Source: Cavia porcellus (taxonomy: Eukaryota; Chordata; Mammalia; Rodentia; Caviidae). From it: a stretch of DNA of 64,000 nt. Of the stretch, positions 35,030-46,462 are shown one piece after another (within the stretch, counting starts at the first letter, position 1; the number at the start of each line of letters is the position of its first letter). The stretch spans positions 188,040,982 through 188,104,981 of the forward strand of contig NW_026947484.1 in the NCBI RefSeq assembly GCF_034190915.1. Direction: 5' to 3'. The notes beneath the pieces were generated by a model. That model made no database searches and was not told where the DNA came from. It was given only the letters and a program-made list of their open reading frames with translations. The translations under genes were made by a program, and so were the position numbers.

Positions 35030-36870
35030 TAAAGGATACATATTGCCAAGGAGAGCTTTATCCTAGGGGCAAAACCTAACTCAATATTAGACAAATTAAA
35101 TCTAATTCTCCATAAAATAATTAATCTAATAATTTATTATCAATTTGGTAATTAATAATCTATTATCGCAAATACAAAAAGCATTCAGTAAAGTTCAACA
35201 TTCAGAATTATTTTTTTTAAATCTCAGTAAGTTAGGAGTAGCGGTTTCCCAAAATAAAATAGGGTATCTATCAGAAACACTGGTGAAATGTCAGAAGCAT
35301 TTCCACAAAAGGAGTATGAGACAGAGTTAATTAACAGTAGTCATTATTGTCCTGGAGGCCAAAAGACAAAGTAAATTAGAGCTATAAAAACTGGAAAGGA
35401 AAAAGTAGTTCATTCTTTGTAGGCAGTCTGATTGCCTGCCTTAAAAATAAAGTCCAAGACAATGAACTGAAAACTATTAGAATAAAAAGTTCAAAACTAT
35501 GGACAGACATATCACCAGTATGCCAGTACTGGTAGGCACGATACCTGTAGCTCTCCTGTGTATTGGTACTAATTAATTTAATAATAATTTTTTAAAGATT
35601 CAATTTTTAAAAGATTCAAAACTCCTAAAAAATATATTTACAAATATATTTACAAATAACTAAAGAACTTTACCGAATAACATAAACATGTACATAAATG
35701 AAATAATAAACCATATTCCTGGCTGAGAATTCAATACTGAAAATATTCTGAAGTTTCCCTACACTGATGCACCAAGGCAATTCTGATATAAATGTGACAG
35801 CATTTTTTATTCAGGTCTTTTCCTATCAGATATCTAAACACACTGTAAACTATAGTAATTAAAATAATCTAGCTCTGGTGCAGATATTGACAAACTGATC
35901 AGTGGAACAGAATAATAAACCTAGAAATAAACTCAAGTGTATATGAAAATTAAGTATATAATAGAGACAATAATTCAAATTAGTGAAGAAACCACAGACT
36001 AACTCACAAGAGGTAGTGGACAAAGTAGTTACTCATCTGGGCAAAGGGGAGTTACGAATGTAATAGATTCACACCACCCATCCACAGAAGATAAACTTTA
36101 GGTAAATTAAAAGGTAAAGATATAAACATAGTAGAAGAAATATAGGGGAAAGAAAAGGTGAACTTTTTCAATTCAAGGTCAGGAGGAGGCTTTCCTAAGT
36201 AAGAGAAAATCTAGAAACAAAACGTATCCCAGACTTAATCTCATAAAAATTGTAAAGCTTATGTAAGTCAAAATACTTCGTAAACCAGATTAAAAAGACC
36301 AGGAAACTTTATTTGCAACATACTTAAAAGGCACAGGATTAATATCCAGAGCACATAGTTTCTAACAAAAGAAAAAGACAACTAAAAAAAGTGTAGCAAT
36401 TCACAGAAAATATAAACACAGCTAAGCACAAAGCTACATTTCTCATATCCATAGGGGAAAAGAGCATTGTTTGACGTGACATAAAAAGATTGGTGATAAA
36501 TACAGGCACCCTCATACCCACTGTGGTATAAACTGGTAAAGTCAATCAACAAGGCCATTTGAAAACATCATCAAGATTTAAAATGTCGGAATCAATTAAC
36601 TGAACTCCTTCACTGCTGGGGCTGTTTCCAAAGGAAATACTTGTTTGTGTCAACATCGTATATAGAATTAAAAGTGTAAACTCCATCCGATGTACTATCC
36701 ATAAGGAGGGAAACAGTTACTACTTATATACAACCCATCTCAAACATTTCTGATCTGTCATTCTCATAAGAGACTTCCCCAAGCCCTCCAATCATTCGTG
36801 TCATTGGCTTGCATATTCCTTCTTTACAGATAAATCAACGGTTTAAAACAAAAGCTAAGGTCTGGCCAGG
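35030..36870 (+). mobile_element. Ancient L1 (L1M-age) remnant
   Basis: Scattered ORF2-like runs on the plus strand: AAAAGCATTCAGTAAAGTTC near 35178, AACTGATCAGTGGAACAGAA near 35894, GGATTAATATCCAGAGCACA near 36336, and CACTGTGGTATAAACTGGTA near 36520. It is far more diverged than the L1 at 31190-34600 and keeps no long frame. Confidence 0.6.
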
Positions 36871-37094
36871 GGACAGATGTCCACACCTTAATGCTTGGCT
36901 TCTCACCCCCTATCTGCCTCCCTCCTGCAACCACCCTGAAGGGAAAAGAATTTAACTAATAATAACAGACTCAATCCATGGCAGCCTACAATTCATCCTT
37001 CAGAGAACCACAAGCCTGTAAAATCAAAACAAAGGACAAAATTCAAACTAACAATGTCATCTTTTATTTTTAGTTATTAAAATACTTAACAGGC

Positions 37095-37320
37095 TTAATA
37101 TTTTTCAGTTACCAAGCGTAGTACTTCCCATCTGGCATTTAAGTGAGCTTTACAGTAAGCTTGTGAATTACACAAAACAGAAGTTATTTTCCCATTTCAT
37201 AAGTAAGGAAATTGAGGTTCAAAAAGGAAATGCAGGGATCCTTAAATTCCAAGGCAAATAAGAAGCAGAACCAAAACTGAGCCTGGGCTTTGTGACTTGG
37301 AGCATTTTTCCTCACGAATC
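37095..37320 (-). repeat. MIR SINE
   Basis: Antisense MIR: TTATTTTCCCATTTCATAAG, then GAAATTGAGGTTCAAAAAGG, then GAAGCAGAACCAAAACTGAG. Moderately diverged. Confidence 0.8.
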
Positions 37321-39791
37321 TAGCGTGTGCCTAAGGAATTACTCATGCACCATTTATCCAGAATTGAAGCTGGGAAATTCGAGGCTCAGGAACTCTGTCC
37401 CTCATCCAACAATGAGAAAACTTGATGTCCTCACACCGGCCTCTGACCACTCTTCCCGGAGCCTGTGAGCAGGAGGCCTTCCCGAGGACACTGTGCCTCT
37501 CCTGCAGAGACTGTTCCAGACCAGGCAGGATTGGTTCCCTGCCTTGGAGGAGCAGAGACAGAGCCTCTGAGTGGGAGGAAGGAACCTTTGGGAGTTAGCT
37601 GTGCTATTCTTACTGTTTTTACTCAAACATGAATCTTTGTTCTTTGATGCAAATTTTGAGAAATTGGTGCCAATCTGCTCTGAACAAAAGAATTTCGGTC
37701 TGAACAAACAAAATTCGAGATAAGTCTGGTTTGCCTCGATGTATTCTTGGGCATCTGCCTTCCCCACCCCCTCCCAACACCCCCCAGCTTGGATCCCTCC
37801 CAGAGGTAGACAAGAAGTTTGAGAAAAGCCTGCTGGGTTGTTTACCAGTTACAGAAGACTAGGAGAGCCCGGGGGTGCCTTATGTCGAGGTGCCTTGTGT
37901 CGAGGTTACTGAAATAAGTATCTTTAGTGTGTTTCAGAGATTGAGCCTGACCGTAAGGGTCCTTCCTCAGCACAGGAAGACCCTAGGATTCTGTGAATGG
38001 GGGAAGCCTTAAATAAATGGTCTCTACTTCTTCTGAATGAAATTTTCTATGGGCTTTATTGTCTACAACATCATATTAGAGACATTACTGTAAATATGTA
38101 TTTATTAAGCAAATAACACTTTACAAAAGTATGCATTTCCATGTTCTCTCATATACCAAAAAAAATTATAAATGGATCAATTTTTTTCTGTCAGCCCACT
38201 TTGCATGTCACAAGTGTTTGTGTATATTGCTATATGGATTTTCTAATTATTTTAATATCTTCAAATTGCATTCTGTTGTTATGCCTCAGTTTATGTAATA
38301 TTTTATGCTTGGATATTGAATTTTTCACAATTTTACTGGAATTATACATAATACTTCTATGAGGTTCCTTGTGAATAGGGCTTATTTATCTTCTATAGAT
38401 TACTTGAACATTATAAGCGTATTGGATAGAAGGATTTGCATGTTTTGTAGAACTGACAAACATTTAAAATGAAAGTCCGTCTGCTTACCTCGGTACAATA
38501 CACTGATCTCAACTTTGCTACTGTTATTCACAAAACTACATTTGTCTTTTTATACTTTAGTACATATGGTTATGTTTACATTGTATTTTTATGTTTTAAT
38601 ATTGTGTGTAAACAATCCCATGCTTTACTTTTAGCCCTTTTTATTATCACAAAGATTGGGCACTTTAAAACACATTTATGTTCCGGTGGAAAAAACATGA
38701 CCTAGAAGTTCATAAAATAAATGTCCAATAAGTCACCCTACGCCTGCCACTTCCAGCAATAGATTTTGATCTTAAGTCTAGGGATTGAACCTCTGTGTCA
38801 GATCTCTCTTTCCTGGCTTCTGTATGCCTGAGGAGAGCAAGCATGGCAACTAATTTCTTTTTTAATTCCAAACCCCGCCTCAGCCTCACTGAGCTGGTCT
38901 CCAAGAGGGCCATGGGATTCTGCTCTGTGCAGATGCTCTGTGGTTGGATTTTTAAATACGCTTCCCAGGGAGGGAGTTTGTCACTGAGGAAGTTTGGATG
39001 CACCTGGGCCGCAGGGCATCATATTTCTACCTACCTGAGGAAAATCCCAGTCAGTCCTATCTAATGGTAAGCACTCCTGTCCGTGAAGTGTTTGTTTGGA
39101 GACCAGATAATTACAGCTGTTTCTCAGGAGACTCCAGAGCAGACTGGAAAAGCAAAAACTCCAGGCCCCTTTGATTTGGGGAGCTGCCTCTCCAAGGTGG
39201 CTTCAGGACTGTGCCGAGCAACGCTTAGAAGCAGAATTGAATCCTTCCTGTCTCCTGGGCCTGGCTCTGCAGGTTTGAATAATAAAGCACATAGAACACA
39301 AGCATAGCTGAACATTTTCCTGTTCGTCCCTCCAAGAAGATACGCAATAGACTTTGAATTTGTCGTAGAACTGGGAAGGGAAGCTAGCAGATGCTCACGA
39401 CAGTCAGGAAGTTCTAGAACTTTTAGCCACTTCCAGCCTTCAGTCAATACTGGGTGATCCAAGCCCCTGACAACCCTTGAAAATCCTTCTTCACAATTTA
39501 TACAAAACCCAGTCAATTACAATGGGGTAGGTGAGACTCCAGCAAAACTGGTCCTCCTATCGGTGAATTCAAAGTATCACATCCGTTTGGTGAGTAAAGG
39601 AATGCGAGTCTGCTACAGGCTTAAAAAGCCTTTTAAACACCACTTGACACTTCATTACCATATTTAAATATCCTCCCTTTCAGAAGTGTTAGATTATTTC
39701 TACTTTTTACTTTTATATGATGCTGCTGCAATAAATACATTTATCTACATAGCTTCATCCACATACCCTGTTACTTTCTTTTTTATTTAAT
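37321..39791. other. Interval without recognised gene
   Basis: 37321-38040 is GC-moderate with frames of 64-121 codons on the minus strand but no domain. 38041-38710 is AT-rich and may be an old repeat. 38790-39310 is GC-richer with overlapping frames on both strands. No gene recognised. Confidence 0.45.
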
Positions 39792-39803
39792 GAAACTTTT
39801 TTT

Positions 39804-39897
39804 TGTCTTTTTCCTTTTTATCGGTACCGGGGATCAAACTCATGACTGCCTGCTTGCAAGGCAGGCGTTTATGCCACTGAGCTAAATCCCCAGCCCC
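39804..39897 (-). repeat. ID SINE with TSD
   Basis: The plus strand reads TCGGTACCGGGGATCAAACT, then TTGCAAGGCAGGCG, then GAGCTAAATCCCCAGCCCC, the complement of an ID body, with a T-rich left end. GAAACTTTTTTT flanks it at 39792-39803 and 39898-39909. Confidence 0.95.
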
Positions 39898-40307
39898 GAA
39901 ACTTTTTTTAAAAAATCAAAGTAAACTGTACATATAGTGCAAAAATCAAAAGTGCACAGTGTAATGACTTCACAGCATGAACACAGAAACACCACTCTGA
40001 TCAAGTAAAGAATATACTATGTTAGTAACTACTAACTTCTCTGAATTCATTGAAAAGAAAGGTTTGTGCTAATATTTTTCGGACAATTAAATGCAGACAT
40101 CTTGTACTCTGAGTAATTAATTTAGGGATATCAATAAGCAATGTAGTAACCCATTGTTACCGTGTTTTGAAATTTATTTTTTTCTCTTTAAAATTAAAAA
40201 AAAACTTTAAAGGTTAAAAAAAAAAAAAAAAACAGTAACAAGACCAGAGTCCCAACCCCCTCAGTGTCCCTATGGAATTACCACACCATAGCTGGGAATA
40301 CTGTCCC

Positions 40308-40644
40308 TGGCAGTCAGCTTCCTAATACTGGAGATAACCAACATTTAAAAAGGAAGGTTTATTGGGTCTCACAGTTTCAAAGACTGCAGTCCATGGCCAC
40401 TTGGCCCTGCTGCTTTTGACCTTTAGAGAGCAGAAAATCATGTCAGATCACGTGTGGGGGCACCTGCTCATCTCCTGAAGTCAACGAAGCAAAGACAGGA
40501 AGAGAGGGCCACAGCCCCAACAACCCAACTTCCTTTCACGAGGCCCCCGCTAAGGTTCCACCGCCTCCCAGCAACACTGCGGGAAGTGGGTAAAGCTTCT
40601 AGCACTGGGGCCTTCAGGCGACATTTTCGATCCAAACTATAGCA
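40308..40644 (-). mobile_element. MaLR-type solo LTR
   Basis: Starts TGGCAGTCAGCTTCC and ends CGATCCAAACTATAGCA, with GGAAGGTTTATTGGGTCTCA and ACTGCAGTCCATGGCCACTT between: the complement of an ERVL-MaLR LTR, whose sense end starts TGCTATAGTTTGGAT. No internal retroviral sequence is adjacent. The frames inside are meaningless. Confidence 0.8.
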
Positions 40645-41329
40645 TTATCTTAATAATGAACACCAACAGACAGAATTCTGTATGAATTCAAATACACATG
40701 CTATGTTTATACAGTTCCTTCTTTATATTATATAAATTATATATTCACCAGCATATTTTATACTTACATGAAGTCTTAGATATGCTTCTGTATATCTCAT
40801 ACGTACATCAACTGTAATTACATGCCTGTACTTTATTTCAATTTGATTATAAAGTCATATAGTTTTGCTCCTGTTTCCTTTTCTGTCAATATGCTTGTAA
40901 AATTCATACCTGCTTTGGTTTTGGTTGACTTTTTCCACCGAATGAATGGGCACAGTTTTTCATACTTGCTCCGCGTTTCTACCTCTTAGGGAAGGCTGCA
41001 GCCTCTCAGAAGCTGGTCACTCCCGGCCAGGAGCAGGAGGCCTCTTGGTCTGTTGCTGTCGGTGGGAAGTAGAATTCCCTGGGGAAAAGCAGCAAGTATT
41101 TTTTTTTAAGCCATTGTTTTCCACAAAAGCTGTGACAATTTATGCCAAAAAACATCAAGTATGTTTTAGGGAAGAGTGTCGGAAATATCCTCCTCATAAC
41201 AAAAAATACCAGTGCTACTTACTAGTAGCATTTTGTAAGTGTAAATATTAAAATGCTGGTGTCACTTTTTACGAAGTCCCTTTTGCTAATGCATTACTTA
41301 GTTCTCCAAAACTCAGTTTCATTTAGTTA
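40645..41329. other. Interval without recognised gene
   Basis: AT-rich DNA, with a 101-codon frame at 40946-41251 lacking any domain. Nothing else recognised. Confidence 0.5.
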
Positions 41330-41470
41330 CTTGCCATTTCTGGGCCTGTTACTGCTGCTGTTTGCTCAGTGCAGAGCCTCTTCTGATCTGTTCACCCGGA
41401 CCCAGTGTGTAGAAGAGTCCCCGGTAGCAGTGAATCAATTAACAGTTGTTGAATAAATCAGTGAATCAAG
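41330..41470 (+). repeat. Possible L2/MIR3 3' end
   Basis: The order CTGTTTGCTCAGTGCAGAGC, then GTAGCAGTGAATCAATTAAC, then GTTGTTGAATAAATCAGTGA recalls the L2 3' end, which closes with TGTTGAATGAATGA-type words. Confidence 0.4.
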
Positions 41471-41574
41471 ATGCATTTTCCTGCTGAGTTCAGGCATAAC
41501 GTTTCTGCCACAATGTCACAGTCATTTGCTACAAGGAACAGAACTGAAAGATGGCATAAAACCTTTTTCACCTA

Positions 41575-41720
41575 ACTTCCTTGCCTAACTTTCCATTTTA
41601 CAGGTGGCTAAACTGAGGTGCAGAACAAGCCACAGCCCTGTCTCAAAGCCACAGAATGACTGGGTTAGAACTGAGGCTGACACCTGATCCTGGTGCCCAT
41701 CATTCTGCCTGCCCTCCCCA
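41575..41720 (-). repeat. MIR SINE
   Basis: Antisense MIR: CTTTCCATTTTACAGGTGGC, then TAAACTGAGGTGCAGAACAA, then CAGAATGACTGGGTTAGAAC and GAGGCTGACACC. Clear. Confidence 0.85.
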
Positions 41721-42104
41721 CCACAGGGAAACGCTGTCCTAAACAATCAGCCTCTGAGCAGAGGGGCAGGGCCACTGTGCTCTGGGAACCTGCCTGTGAA
41801 TTACACACCTAATTACCAGCTGCCATTTTTCCTCTCTCTGTGAGTAAAAGTCTGATCACACATAAGATTTTCCTTGTGTTTCCGTGGATACAAAGCGATC
41901 CTAATTTCAAACCCCCTTGCAAATAGCAAAGGAATGAACTTAATTTTAATTTTAAAAAAAGGAAAATCATATGTGCAAGCTTAATAAAATCTAATTTGGG
42001 CAATTTGAAGCTCATAAAATAAAGCCTTTATGTAAAAACGAGCAATTAGCTTTATGAGACAATACAGTGAACCCCTGGCACTGGAAGGGTTGGGAGCTGG
42101 AGGC
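41721..42104. other. Interval without recognised gene, AT-rich core
   Basis: The 41800-42010 part has several TAATTA/TAATTT words and no repeat I recognise. It could be a conserved non-coding element, but the sequence alone cannot show that. Confidence 0.35.
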
Positions 42105-42312
42105 TCCAAGGATAAACAGATCTGACAGGGATGTAGGAAAGCTAGAATTCGAGTCCCTAGGCCACCACTTCTGAGATCTACGACCTTGAGTCGGTTCCTT
42201 TCCCCATCCAGACCCCGGTCTCCTTGTTTGTATAAAGAGGGAATAAACCCTAATAGAACTACTGCAGAGATGAATAAGAAAACAAACCGGCGAGAGCTTT
42301 GCAAAGTGTCCA
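42105..42312 (+). repeat. MIR SINE
   Basis: Sense MIR: AGAATTCGAGTCCCTAGGCC, then ACCTTGAGTCGGTTCCTTTC, then GTCTCCTTGTTTGTATAAAG, then GCGAGAGCTTTGCAAAGTG. Confidence 0.75.
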
Positions 42313-43754
42313 AAAACCACTATTTCACCATCTGACATCTAACCTTCACAGCAAAGAGAGGAGGAAGGAGGCTGTGGACAGTCTCATCCGGGGCCAGAGA
42401 CACGGGGTACAGAGGAGGTGGGGGCAGGTGGGTGACCCTCCACATTCACCCGGCATTAAGACATGGGGAGCCCAGGACAGTGAACAACTACGAGAACCAG
42501 AAGCAAATCTCCAGGTCAGATTGAGTGTGGGGCAAGACCCGAGTCTTGCTCCGGACAAGCAGTCCCCTGGCCCTGAGCGTCTGCACCAGACAGATGCGTC
42601 TTACACAGAGGTCTTTGCAGGCGGCTGTCTCTCTGGCATTTAATGAGGGGGGAAATGAAGTACTGAGGTGGGACAGTGCCTGGTGCTACACCTGAACCAC
42701 TCAGGTGACCCAAAAAAGGCTCCAGCCAGATTTCCTGATTCGACCCACCAGCCCCCTTCCCAGATATCTCATGGTCAGCAAAGCCGCTCTCTTAGAGCCT
42801 GAGAATGGCTATGTACCTTCTTCCCCAAGGGTCTTCACAGCTTCTGAAGGAGCTGCTGGGACCCACAAAGAGCTCGGTGTCCATCACAGAGGTGCCACCA
42901 AGCACTGGCTTTTCCCTGTCCTTCTGTGAAGCACCCAACCGCCACTCCAGGCAGAAAGCAATTTCTCCTAGTGCCTTCCCACAAGCAAAGTGGGTAATTA
43001 ATTGCACTGAATAACACATTAAATGTACTAATAATTGGGTAGTCACAGCAAAATGATTACTTTGAAGAAATATTACTGATTCCCTGTTGTACTTAACATT
43101 TCCCCTTATTTATCATTACCATTTTAATCAATAATAGTCACAATACTAATAAATCCATCTTAATTTTAATTGTTTTCAATTGGATGTACCAGTACTTGAG
43201 TATTCCAAGCATACTTCATTATTTATATTAATTTAAGATCACTTAAAGGCAAATTGCATAGTTTGTACTTTCAAGCAGGCAGGTAATTATGACAAAGTTT
43301 CTCCAGACTCAGCATTTTCCAACGCTGAGTTGCACACAGTGTCAGGCATCTGCTCTTCTGTTAGGGGACACCATCAGGGGTGCAGGGGTAGAGGAGATGC
43401 AGGACCCACTGAATTAGCATATCCTGGCCTTTTAGAGAAAGCTTAGGTCTCTGAAATTTGATGAACAGCTCGGGGCTCTTACTTACACTGTCTGGATACT
43501 AACGCAGCATCCCTCCGTTCGTTCCCTAGGACAGAGGCCAGGCCTAATGCTAGGCCCCAGGAGACAGGGAAATGCAAAGGTAAGGAAGTTGTTCTGTGTC
43601 CAGAGTCCTGAAGAGAGGTTCTAAAGGATGGCAGCAATCGAGGAGCAGAAGAAGTAAGCAGCATACAGCCAAAGGAACGGAGCGGGGAGTTGCTGCTGGA
43701 GGTAGAGAAGGCTACTTTACCATTTCTCCTCAAGGGGTTGCAGGGTAGGAGGAA
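42313..43754. other. Interval without recognised gene
   Basis: 42313-42960 has overlapping frames on both strands (up to 114 codons) with no domain. 42985-43300 is AT-rich with many TAATTA/ATTAAT words and no repeat that I recognise. Confidence 0.45.
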
Positions 43755-44365
43755 GGGTCTTGCTACATTCCTGGTGGAAATATAAACCGGTAAAACCACT
43801 ATGGAAATCATTATGGAGATTCCTCAAAACATTAAAACTACAAGTTTCATCTGACCCAGGTTGTTTTCTCCTAGGTATCTTCCCAACAGAGCTAAGGACA
43901 TCATACTACAGCAATAAACACATACCCATGTTTACAGCAGCACAATTCATAGGAATCAGTCCTTGGAAATAGCCCATAGGGCCATCAACAGATGGACACA
44001 TAAAGAAAATGTGGTATTTACACATACTGTAGTACTACCCTGCCGTAAAGAAAGAGAAACTTCCATTTGTAGGACAATGGATACAACTTAAGACCATAAT
44101 GTTAAGTGAAATAAATCAAGCGAGCAAGTTTAAATATAGCAGGGTTGCTTTTAGGTGAGAGACCCAAAATTCAATAGAGAACAAAATAAAAGATACCAGG
44201 AAGTAGGGAGATAGATCTGTTGCAAATGGGAAGAGGATCAAGAGATGGAGGAGAGAGAAGGGAGGGACAGGGAGTAAATTAGATGTGTTCTGTACGCGTA
44301 CCAACTCCACACAAAGAATGTAAACATTACGCACCGCGAACATGTACTAATAATAAGAAAGGAGC
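43755..44365 (+). mobile_element. 5'-truncated L1 3' end
   Basis: Begins TTCCTGGTGGAAATATAAAC, continues ACTATGGAAATCATTATGGA, then TGTTTACAGCAGCACAATTC, and ends ACATGTACTAATAATAAGAA. Same overall 3' layout as the copies ending at 15418 and 34600. No intact frame. Confidence 0.85.
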
Positions 44366-45439
44366 TGGCAGGAAGTGGGGGAGTGGAGCCCAGCTTTGGG
44401 AGGGAGCCAGGGAGATGACTCAGCAGGTTGAGGGTTTCCAGCAGTAACAGCAGAGGTGGCAGGAGAGAAGGCCCACAAGACAGAACCTCAGTGAGGGCAG
44501 CACTGGCGTCAGTAGTGGCTTTGAGGGGACCCTCAGGGGTCAGCATGAAGAATGAAGAAAGAGGGGAAGTGGCGGCAGGGGGCCAGGTCTAGGAGGGAAG
44601 AAGTTGGATTTCTCAGGTGCTCACTCGGTGTGAGAGGCCGTGGGGCGGCCAGGTGCAAAACTATACAGGTAAAGTACAGAGGCTGGCTGGAGCCCAGGGG
44701 AGCGTGGGCACAGGGGAGGCCCGGGACTCCTCCAGAAGTGAGTTTCCTAGGAGGGGAGTGGTGGCCAGAACCTGAGGCTTGGTGAGCTTCTGCTCACAGG
44801 TATGCACCCGTGTGTCCGTATCCCCACCACTGTCTGCTGGCCCCCTTGGAGGGCCCAGCCTGGAAAGTGAAGCATCTCTGCCCCTTCCCTACCCAGGCCT
44901 GGCACACAGGGCAAATCTTCTGAATCAAACTGTATCAAATCGCACTGTAAGACAACAGCGTTTCTATGGCTCCAGGTTGTGGTTTCATCCTGCCACTGTC
45001 CAGGCCAAGGTCAAGGACTGCAGGCCCCAGCACAGGGGTGCTGGGAAAGATGGCTGTCAACAAGGATGGTGGATCTCTGCCTCCGTGGCCGCCCTGGAGT
45101 TGGAGTACCAAGATCCAGGCACCAGCAATAATTTGCTAGCGTGGTTGCAACTGGTGCTTATGATTTCAAGAAACCTACAAGCTATGAGAGAGAAATTTAA
45201 TGGGAAAGAGGCTCCACCTCCTGGTAATAGTCAAAATCAACATTTCTTCAGCACTTCCCACTTTGTAAGCTAAGGTCAGATTTTCAAATCTCCTTTTAGC
45301 TCTGTATTTTGATCTGGGTGGTGGTTACCAGGTGTCAACATATATTAAAAAACCACAGAGATAACAGCTAAGATTCATGTACTTCAGCCTGTGTTATTAA
45401 TGCCGCAATAAAAAAGTATAAATAATACTTCAAATAAGT
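44366..45439. other. Interval without recognised gene
   Basis: G/C-richer DNA. The longest frame (164 codons, 44779-45273) has no recognisable domain, and the opposite strand is also open for a while. Not called coding. Confidence 0.45.
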
Positions 45440-45560
45440 AAATATTTATTTAAGAGAGTGGATAAGTAGTATCTCATTTAACCTAATTGGTCCATAAAGT
45501 TAGCAACTTTATCATCTGCAAGTGAAGGTCCCTGAGGCTGAGCAGTTTGCTGCAGATTCA
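45440..45560 (-). repeat. MIR SINE fragment
   Basis: Antisense MIR: ATCTCATTTAACCTAATTGG, then CAACTTTATCATCTGCAAGT, then GGTCCCTGAGGCTGAGCAGT. Confidence 0.65.
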
Positions 45561-45901
45561 TGGCTGATGAGAGGAAAGACTGAAAAGCCTGAATGGCCTG
45601 ATGTGAATTGCTCTGGTCCTACCTGGACACCAGGGACTACAGCAGCGGGAACTGAGCTCAGAAGAACCTGTCCTGTACCGAGGCACCTTAGAGTCTTTGG
45701 GGATGGAGCAGCTGTCCCTACTTGCTCTCTCATTCCTGGAACCCAGGTTTGGCCTGAGCAGACATTTTTCTAGAAACACATTTGTGTTCAGACCACAACT
45801 CAACAGGGGCAAAGTCACAGTCTCTGCATCTCTGCAGGCTTCCCAGTTGTTCCCCACTGCTCCCCAAAGTTCCCCTGCAGGTTGTACAAAATAAGTTGTA
45901 C

Positions 45902-46448
45902 CAGCAGCCATGGCTTGGGCAAGCTGCAGCCGCCCCAGAAACAGAACCACCCAGCGTCTCCCAAGACCTGAGCCATGCTGGAACTTAGGGTGCTGGGAAA
46001 CCAAGCAACCCACTCGTCTCCCTGGTAAGCAGCCTTGAGTTTACTGGCGAATGGGCTGAGAATAAAACTTCCCTTCCCACCCCCTCCTGTTAGCCAGTGG
46101 GAGCCAGAGGTCAGAGCATCTCTTGGAAGGATGACCTTATGCAATTCAGCAAGTATGGGGGATTTCCTTCTACCATCTCTTTGAAGGCAAATATTATCAC
46201 TATTTTGTTTTGTTCTGACTAATTGTATTGCTCTATTCAATATTGTTTTGATAGGTTCTCAATGTTCTGTGTTTGGTTTGATTTTGCTGTCCCTGATTGA
46301 AAGAACAACTATTGTGAAGATAACAAGATATACTATGGTACTGTTATCCCGGTAACCTGCTGTGAAGTTCCGTACCAGCTTCACTGCACTGTCTCGATTG
46401 GCTTCTGTCTTGTTCTGTTGTATTTTACTACCTTCAAAATATTAAAAA
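45902..46448 (+). mobile_element. Family X retroelement, copy B (no ORF)
   Basis: A 547-bp insertion ending in an A run, flanked by AAAATAAGTTGTAC (45888-45901) and AAAATAAGTCATAC (46449-46462), a 14-bp TSD with two mismatches. It shares with copy A: CATGCTGGAACTTAGGGTGC, GGGGGATTTCCTTCTACCAT then CTCTTTGAA, AAGAACAACTATTGTGAAGA, ACAAGATATACTATGGTACT and CTGTCTTGTTCTGTTGTAT. It has one head monomer where copy A has about 1.8. The 141-codon minus-strand frame across part of it is not conserved in copy A. Confidence 0.85.
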
Positions 46449-46462
46449 AAAATAAGTCATAC

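Noticed and set aside
44779..45273. 164-codon frame as a possible exon
   Set aside because: No domain or clear splice signals were seen, and it is surrounded by repeats. GC-richer DNA gives such frames by chance.
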